Origin: Puccinellia tenuiflora
Taxonomy: Eukaryota; Streptophyta; Magnoliopsida; Poales; Poaceae
Direction of reading: 5' to 3'
Length of the DNA: 64,000 bases
NCBI GenBank assembly: GCA_012064385.1
Contig: QRDG01000341.1
Coordinates: 1,082,164 to 1,146,163, forward strand
Part shown: piece after piece, positions 56,996 to 64,000 of the stretch
Numbering within the stretch: the stretch's first letter is position 1
How the letters are laid out: each line of letters opens with the position of its first letter
Notes under the pieces: model-generated
Seen by the model: the letters and a program-made list of their open reading frames with translations, nothing else
Told to the model about the DNA's origin: nothing
Database searches by the model: none
Translations under genes and position numbers: made by a program

Positions 56996-58472
56996 TATTT
57001 TAATAGTTGAATGATCAAAACTCTTTCGAAGGAGAAGTTTTATCCGCTACATGCAGTTATCATGGGATTGATCTATGCAGTTTGATGAATTTCTCATGTT
57101 ATTCTCTGTTTGTTTTGCTCAAATTCTACATTGCGGGCTTCAGTTTGGTGGATATCTGCTATTTCTTTGAAGAAAATGAAAAAATGTATATCACGAATGC
57201 TCATTTTTAAACTAGTGAAACACATTGATATGTGTTATATCTTTGAAGAAAATGCATGATACAAATACATGCATTATGAAATGCATGATCGAGGGAGGTA
57301 GCACGGTGGCCAGGTGCTCACGAGCATGATAGGGGGCATCGACGAACGACAAACAATGTAGATTTGAGTAATTCTTGTAAATTTTCAATGGGGAATCCGT
57401 CACAATAAGTATATATAATTTCAACCACTAATTGATTATAAAAATTGAGCACTCGTTTCAAATACAAAAACTTATCCTAGTTATTGAAAATGTTAAGGGT
57501 TTATTTATAGCTTATAAGACCCAAGGGAAAAAAGAAGAGGGTTCCCTCCATTTTGGAAAAATAAACAAGATCAACGAAAACTATCAGGTCAAAAATTCGA
57601 TGACATTGGTTTAACAAATTTCATTTAGTAGTAGATTTGACTTTTTTATTAAAAAAACGTAGGGACTAAATCATGAGTCTCTTAAATCACACAACTAATT
57701 AAAATATGCCATTAGACGATATACATTACATTTGCATGCAGATTACAAGGTGTTACAACTTTGGTAGTTACAACCTTTTAAAATGTGTGATAAACAATGA
57801 ATAGGAAGTGTGTGATCGGTACTACGTGATGAACAATGAATAGTAAGTGTGTGATCGTACTAATGATGACACTATTTAAGCTTGTGGTGTTCATGGTGAA
57901 AGAGTACATGTTGTAGAATGACAAAAGCTCGGTGTATTTCTTGATTGTAGCTTTTCGAGTATGAGATATTGGAGGTATACCTAGAAAAAGATCAACCTAT
58001 GCATCTCGAGCATTATGTGGGTCTAGAGCAACTTACTAGCTACAATCTCCCCTAGAACAGAGTGATCGAGCCATCTGATATGATATATAATATACAAGAA
58101 TTTCAGTTCTTCAAACTGGACCATGTAATCGGATATGATCAAGCCAAGAAAATCGGACTGAACCATGTAATCGGAGAAGCGGCCGGTTGATTTGGGGTCG
58201 GCTCTTCCATTGTAATCGGCCGTAGGGATAGTACCATTGACGCGATATCAGGATACTGGAGATTAGTTCTTGCTCGCTCCAGGGCCATGGGGGATCGGAG
58301 ATGGAGTACACACTCCAGTTGAATACAGTAAGGCTGATGATTTGGTCTCCGTCGTGTCCCTTGATTCTAACCGCTACTACCTTGGTGAGCACGAGAAGAC
58401 CAGTCTGAAAGAGTATGATAGGATATTGGAGAAGCTTGCTCAGCAGTGAATGCATATATTATTCACTTAAAT
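56996..58472. other. AT-rich intergenic stretch
   Basis: No ORF with a recognisable domain. The part 57760-57865 is inverted to 55552-55612 (finding below). The region 58080-58455 has a minus 114-codon ORF (58111-58455) that shows no motif. Confidence 0.45.
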
Positions 58473-59287
58473 AAGAGTGAATCTGCATAAATTTCAAATC
58501 TATCTCTTCCTTCAGTAGAGAGAGGCGACTGAGCAAGCGTTCCCGTTTTCCCTCTTCTCGTCGGCGCTGCCGTTGGTTCCCCTCCCCTTCTCCGTCCGCT
58601 GCGGCGGCGGAAGGGGGGGGGGGGGGGGGGACCCCGGATCTGGTGACTGGCTTGTAAATAGGGTGTGGAGTTGGGTGGTCGGCGGCGGCGTTTGCGTGGG
58701 GGCGGCGTCGGCGTGGTCGGCCGTTTTGTCTCCCTAGATCTGGCCCCTGCTTGTCGGTGCTCTGGGCAGCGACGACGGATCCGTGGGAGTTCTCCTGCGG
58801 GGATGGCGTGGCGGCGGCGCTGTCTTCGTCCGGTGGGGATTCCATCCTCGGGCTCGCTGTCGACGTGCCGCCGTCTCCTCCTACGACGACGTGGAGCTGC
58901 TGAGGTATGCCTCCTGGAGTTTCAGCGATGGAGAGGATGGGGCTGTTGCTGAAGGTGTGCTGCGGATGGTGCTAGTGGGATCTGGTCTTCTCCGGCCAGA
59001 TCAGGAGCTGTGTGCGCTCGGCGCGCGTCGCCGGCCGACATCCTTGCGCGTTCAAGATCCAGTCCTTAGGGGCTGGTGGCTACTGCGGTCCATTTACGCC
59101 TCTTGGCTAGGGGTGCTCCCAGCTCCAAGGGTTGTCGCTGAGGCTGGTGTTGTCCAGTTTCGTCGGCGAGAGGTTGGCGGAGGCCTGCGGGTTGCTTTCC
59201 ATCTGTATCCTCGTTCGGTGTTCTTGTATCTGTGTGTGTTGATGCTTTGTATCCTTGCTACTATAAAAAAAAGAGTGAATCTGCATA
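58473..59287 (+). mobile_element. Retroposed insert with 17-bp target duplication and A-rich 3' end
   Basis: The bases aagagtgaatctgcata occur at 58473-58489 and again at 59271-59287. The insert between them (about 780 bp) ends ctataaaaaa, an A-rich tail directly before the second copy. This is the mark of target-primed insertion by LINE machinery. The body is GC-rich, with a run of about 19 G near 58611-58630, and has only unassigned ORFs (183 codons on plus, 128 on minus). It could be a 5'-truncated LINE, a SINE-like element or a processed transcript. Confidence 0.8.
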
Positions 59288-59647
59288 CGACGGTCTGTGG
59301 CTCCGCGCGCCGCTGGCCTCCGCATCGCGCGTGACCATAATCCATACTCCACGCAAGCGGGGCCCGTTCTCTACGTTGCTCGCCCGACACTGACGAGTGC
59401 ACGTCGGACGCGAAACTGTTGGTCCCTGCGGGCTACCTCGTCCTCCCGTCGAGCTCCGAGAGCGTCCCTAGGACCTGTCATCTTCGCTGGCCCGGGCACC
59501 ACGAGCTACCCAAATCCCATCCCAGGCCTCGTCCCGTCAGGGCCGGTCCATAAGCCGAGCAAACGGGGGCGACTGCCCTGGGCCCCGAGAGGTGGAGGGC
59601 CTCAGATACTAAACTATGTTGTAAATCTTATACTATCGGAAATTCAA
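59288..59647. other. Stretch with a possible hAT terminal sequence
   Basis: At 59538 the sequence cagggccggtccataag, then gccctgggccccg, resembles terminal sequences of grass hAT-type elements (CAGGGCCGG ends). No partner end was found within reach. A 129-codon plus ORF overlaps but has no domain. Confidence 0.35.
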
Positions 59648-60033
59648 TGGTGCACCCAAGCTCACCAGCTCCTGTTTTTTTTTTGACAAAAATAAAAAAA
59701 ATAGTAAAATATTATGAAAATTCTGAAAACATTTGGAGATATACACATATGAGTTTTTCACATTCGTGCAAATTTTGAAATGAAAAGACATTCCCTGTGC
59801 TCTGTAAAAAAAAAGACAAAATCAGTGTTTTCAAAAATGTGTTTTAAATCTATTTTGACCACTCATTTTGTCTTTTTTCTACAGAGCACAGGAAGTGTCT
59901 TTTTATTATGAAATTTTACAAGAATGTGAACAACTCATATGTGTGCATACCCAATTTTTTAAATAATTTTTATTAATGATTTACTATTTTTTTATTTTCA
60001 TCGAAAATATCAGGAGCTGCTGTGCTCGGGAGT
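59648..60033. mobile_element. Fold-back MITE (about 385 bp)
   Basis: The left arm from gtgcacccaagctcaccagctcctg and the right arm to caggagctgctgtgctcggga are inverted, and pairing continues through the AT-rich interior (acatatgagtttttcacattcgtgc against its partner near 59915-59945; gtgctctgtaaaaaa against ttttctacagagcac). It is almost one long hairpin. It shares end motifs with 52653-53043. Confidence 0.75.
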
Positions 60034-60965
60034 CAAAACGCCTCCCTCTTATACTATCATCTATCTATCATGTATAAGAGATTATTGGCTATTTATAAAC
60101 AATAGAAAATCAATCTAGTTTAATTGAACAATTGCACAAGACAAACCAATATAATGTACCATGCTTTACACATACTATATAAAAAATTAGATATATTTCC
60201 AATGTTTAATTACATGCATAACTTCTTATTTCGACACTAAGAGGAGAAATTCTACACATGTGATACATAGCGTATTGGAGTGAGCATATATATAATAATT
60301 GACTTTTGTCTGTGTGCAAAAGTATTTGTCTGTGTGCAAAAGTAGTAGAAGCCACAATATTTATGTCCTTAGTGATTACTATAAGCAATGCTACTTCCAT
60401 AAAAAAAGATCATCAACATCTTATGAACTCAATTATTACAAAATCGGTTGTGACTTGTTAGACACATTTGACCACGGGAAAAATGATCATGCCAATATTT
60501 CAATTTATATTTCGAAAGTTTCTATATACTTTCTTACATAACCATACACTACACTCCTCTACTAAGATATTTATTAGGTTGTATGCTTTGTAGTAAGCAC
60601 CAAGATACTGAGCAATATTAGAAATATAGAAGAACATTCACATGATAATATACATATGCGCTTTATAATTCACCACTTGTAAAAAATTCATCAAGGCGAC
60701 GTGCGTTATTTCCTTGTTTTTTCACACTTAAGGTGGTTTTGTATCTTTTAAGGACAATATTTCACGAACAAAAAAATGTGAAACTCAGCGATATTCAATG
60801 ATATACATTACAACTATATAATGAAAAAATTATCAAAATTTATTGTATGGTTATAAATGCAAACTAATAGTATACAACATTGTTCAACCAGAATATGAAA
60901 ATAAAATCTAAGAAAGTATAAAAATTTAGTATAATTATATTTATTTTAACTCACCCCGGATCGGA
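60034..60965. other. AT-rich spacer
   Basis: About 0.9 kb of AT-rich sequence without coding potential. A short tandem duplication (tttgtctgtgtgcaaaagta, twice) is at 60304-60345. Confidence 0.5.
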
Positions 60966-61070
60966 ATGGCCGGCCGCAACCTATCGCTCCCCGCCGGGTC
61001 GCCGCCGCTGATGTCCCTCACTGACAATGACATGAATCTCATGTTCTACACAAACTGCGAGGTCAGGTAG
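60966..61070 (+). other. Small open frame of 34 codons
   Basis: ATG at 60966 reads MAGRNLSLPAGSPPLMSLTD and ends at TAG 61068-61070. The stop lies inside AGGTAGGAAG, which could be a splice donor. I do not recognise the peptide. It may be a first-exon remnant or chance; it overlaps the start of the duplicated upstream block. Confidence 0.25.
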
Positions 61071-61645
61071 GAAGAAAGGTTGACGAGAGCGTGGAGCTCC
61101 GGGGTAGTGGGAGACTAGCTGGGCTGGGTGGTGTGTGGTGCTGTTGTTTCCCATGGAGAAGCGGGCTCGCTATGTATTGAGAGGGAGACCAAATTATAAC
61201 TTGGAAATTTCTACAGCCCGCAGCAAATCATTTTCATAACCTTTTAGCAGCGCTTGGCAGGGGCGGAGCTAGGGGGACCAGCAGGGGCGGAGCTAGGGGG
61301 ACCAACAGGGGCCTCGCCCCCCCCCCCCCATGCCATTGTACAACATGAAGAAAAATTGTATTTAAACCTAATTTAGTAAGGATTTTTGGACAAATTAGAC
61401 TAGTTGGCCCCCCTAATTGAGATTTGCTCTGTTTGGCCCCCTCCCATCTCCATTCCTGCTTCTGCCCCCGGAAAACTCCCATGAGGCGTAAACACCACGT
61501 GTAGGGCGTCACAGCATGTGTACATCCCGACCGTCTCCTACGGTCAACACACACGTGCACGTGGACATCTCAGGACGTGTACATGACGTGTGCATGCTTA
61601 TCAACAACAGAAATCAAGCCATGATTACGTTTAGCTGCATTGAAG
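61061..61645. repeat. Second copy of the protease-gene upstream region
   Basis: gaggtcaggtaggaagaaaggttgacgagagc (61061-61092), gaggcgtaaacaccacgtgtagggcgtcacagc (61484-61516) and caagccatgattacgtttagc (61615-61635) match blocks at 52603, 53141 and 53238 in the same order and orientation. Here an hAT-like insertion separates the first two, while at copy 1 a MITE does. No protease exon is found next to this copy. Confidence 0.6.
61258..61470. mobile_element. Short hAT-like element
   Basis: The start caggggcggagctagggggacca is a common hAT-type terminus and is present twice in tandem (61258 and 61282). The other end, gcttctgcccccgg, is an imperfect complement. A run of C is at about 61317-61328. 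No coding sequence. Confidence 0.45.
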
Positions 61646-62272
61646 ATAAGGCCTTCGCAATTACAAAAAACACCCTAGAACTAAAAGATGAAAAGCAATC
61701 AGGTCCCTGGGTGACTCCACCACCAATCGCCGGTGACCTCCAGGCAGTGACGCCGAGATCAGCGAGGCAGATGCTCGGGCTCTCATTTCCGGCGAGGAAC
61801 TGTTGACGCTGGCGAGCTTGAAGTCCCCGGGGACGCACCACTTGGTGACGACAAGCCGTCGAGCTCCAGCGCCAAGTTCGGAAGACCTCCGCGAAGGAGG
61901 AGAAGATAAGGCCGCCATTCCGGCCGAGGATAGTGGGGACGAACACGGTCTCCACTTGATTTGCTCGGGGTTGCAGCAGGATCCCCCTCCTGCCTCCACG
62001 GCCGGACAGAGGAAGAAGAAGCACCCGCTTCGCATCCGCAGCAAAGCAGCATACGCTGCCTTCCAGATCCAGAAGGCCGCCTTCGAGCTTATGAGGAAAG
62101 GAGAACTTGGAGTCTCCCCTTTCTGTATGCGGCTCCGACCGCCGGAGCTTCGCCAGAAGGAGAGGAGCAACCGCCGTCCGACGAACACGGCTCGGGCGTG
62201 TCGACGAACTCGTCCTCGACGGCATATCGCCATTCGCCACGGAGGCAAACCCAAGACTTAAACACAACCTAA
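61646..62272. other. GC-rich stretch with unassigned overlapping ORFs
   Basis: A minus frame of 245 codons (62351-61614) and a plus frame of 152 codons (61803-62261, MTLASLKSPGTHHLVTTSRR) overlap. The plus frame has a basic stretch (RKKKHPLRIRSKAAYAAF) and an Arg-rich end. Neither shows a domain known to me. Which strand, if any, is coding I cannot say. Confidence 0.3.
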
Positions 62273-64000
62273 CACTACTAGAAAAACAGTTACCCGTGGC
62301 GCACCATTTTTGGTTACCCGTGGCGCAGGGCCCTGTGCCACGGATTACCACACCACGGGCAACAAATTACCCGTGGCGCAGGGCCCTAGTGCGCCGCGGG
62401 TAATAGACATACTAGTGGCGTGCCTTCCTAGCCGTGCGCAATGGGTAATATACTTACTAGTGGGCCATGGGTAATATACTTACTAGTGGCGTGTCCACTA
62501 CGCGGTGCGCCACTAGTAGTAGAAACTCCAATGGCGTGCATACTACACTATGTGCCACTAGTAATAATTTACGAGTTTAAAAAAAAACTAGTGGGGGGAC
62601 TTGAGAAAGCACGCCACTAGTTTCAATTTGGGGATTAAAAAAAGAAAATCCAATAATTATTTCCCCAAAAAATGATCTATTGCAAAGTTCTGCACGTATT
62701 TACAAATAGTTAGCATTACAGCCCCGCACTATTACATACCAAAATGATGAAACTTCAGCAAAACTAACAGCAGCTAGGCAAAAATCGAAACATCTATGGG
62801 TAGAGCTACTTTCATGCATCCTACAACAATGGGCTCTCCCATGTGTGGCTCACCGTCGCCATCTCCTCCGCCGGCGACCGCCCGGGCAGGCGAGCTCGAC
62901 GGATCGCCGCGCATGGCCCCATGTCGAAGTCTCAGGTGCAGGCTTATCTGTTGTTCAACTTCAACACATATCGCTTCAACACTTGTCCTCATTCCTTCTT
63001 TCATGTAGCTGTCATTGACCAAAGTAATAAGTAATGTTAAGAAACATGCATAGCAAAGGACACAAACTGTTTATGGGAAACTCAAGGGACAAAACAGAAT
63101 GTACATACGCATTGCAATCAACTGACCAAACAGCAAAAGCTTCTATGTACAGGCGCACAAAATTATCGAAAGAGGACATAATTATCACCAACTATTGCTA
63201 TGAAGAAATTCAATTAAAAACAAGTTGTCACATTTTTCTTTGGTAACCCATATCATCATATTCTGAAGTACTGCGGTATATCAAAATGCCACCATAAAGG
63301 ACCCTCGACACTTGGTGTGCGCATGTTCTTGCCACATCAATAACAGGTAATAATCAAGACATATTTCATTTCGAAATTATAATAAAATGAAGAGAGATAG
63401 ATTACACTAGGCACTGCACATACATGAATAATTCTTTAGAGACAAAAGTGAGGATTTAGTCAAGCATTGGGCATGTAAAAGGAACTAATTGATCGACTGC
63501 GCAAGAGTAACAAGTTCACAGTTGCACAAAACATGCACATGAGCATGAATTTTGATCAAAGGGAATTACCAGATCAGAGAACGCCACTACCAGTAGTGAA
63601 TTCTAGACCTCACCAGCAGCGCATCTCTATATAGACAGAAGCAATATGAAGACTAAGATCATGATAGCAGCTAGCGGTAAAATCTAATCAGTCCTAATAA
63701 TCCTAAGTAGCCAAAGGGTAGCCAACAATACCAATTAGGAAGTCTGTCCATTTCATATACACCCACTGCTTGCGTGTGCAGACGGGAGATGTAGATACAT
63801 GAGCGAAGTCGAATAAAAACCTAAACATACATCCCGGAGATAGCACTGGTGCTCTAGTTACGAGCCATTTCTTTATCTGCTCACAGCTGACTACAGAATT
63901 CAATGGTTCAGTTTAGCTACAAACTTTCAACCCTCTCTATAATGTATAAGCAAACAAGTCATGTACACAGAGCAATCACCACATCAGTCCTAAACTTCAG
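62273..64000 (+). mobile_element. CACTA element, one end (continues beyond the window)
   Basis: CACTACTAGAAAAACAG at 62273 is the typical Triticeae CACTA terminus. It is followed by subterminal repeats in both orientations: ttacccgtggcgca (62290, 62313, 62368), taatatacttactagtgg and actagtggcgtg (62410-62560). The rest to the window end has no recognised transposase, so the visible part is subterminal and non-coding sequence. The other terminus is not in the window. Confidence 0.8.

Noticed and set aside
1..64000. tRNA, rRNA, riboswitch or CRISPR features
   Set aside because: No cloverleaf with a B box, no rRNA core motifs and no regularly spaced repeats with unique spacers were found; the tRNA-like strings are primer-binding sites.

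Overview
The window is nuclear DNA of a large-genome grass, most likely Triticeae (wheat, barley, rye or a relative). The basis is kilobase-scale nested Gypsy and Copia LTR retrotransposons with grass-type domains, a Stowaway MITE with CTCCCTCCGTCC ends, a PIF/Harbinger element, a CACTA end, and one plant gene with GT-AG introns. No bacterial genes, rRNA, tRNA or CRISPR arrays were seen.

Layout, left half (1-43378): (i) 1-8371 is a non-coding (LARD-like) LTR element on the minus strand with LTRs of about 3.74 kb; the 3' LTR is cut by the window edge. (ii) 8561-42126 is a minus-strand SIRE/Maximus-like Copia element, 5' truncated and split by two younger insertions. The first, 15154-25511, is a plus-strand Gypsy-type element with two 3842-bp LTRs, gag and an unknown ORF but no pol (target duplication gtgga/gcgga). 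The second, 27209-40402, is a minus-strand Tat-lineage Gypsy element with 1.09-kb LTRs and a perfect atctc duplication. It carries gag-pol plus a spliced antisense gene with a Transposase_28-like domain. The Copia element has an extra gene between pol and the 3' LTR, with its own leader and intron. Copia gag then breaks at 42127 into a diverged fragment of the LTR family of (i), which ends at a single undetermined base (n, 43379).

Right half (43380-64000) is gene-like and MITE-rich: a broken hypothetical gene (43380-44098), a wall-associated-kinase-like fragment between two direct repeats, and one intact four-exon papain-family gene on the minus strand (48245-50086). That gene encodes 383 residues with normal prodomain and fold motifs, but all three catalytic positions are replaced (Cys to Ser, His to Arg, Asn to Glu). 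Twenty-five bases before its ATG sit two abutting Harbinger-family insertions, a 400-bp MITE and a 2.08-kb element with an intact DDE transposase. Further right are fold-back MITEs, a MULE with a GC-rich cargo, a retroposed insert with a 17-bp target duplication, hAT-like ends, a second copy of the sequence upstream of the protease gene, and the start of a CACTA element that runs off the window.

How the parts relate: most of the window is transposons inside transposons. The non-autonomous elements would depend on relatives elsewhere for enzymes. All retrotransposon reading frames carry frameshifts or stops, several of which look like C-to-T changes at CAG or CAA. The only genes that look able to make full-length protein are the triad-less protease and the Harbinger transposase beside it.
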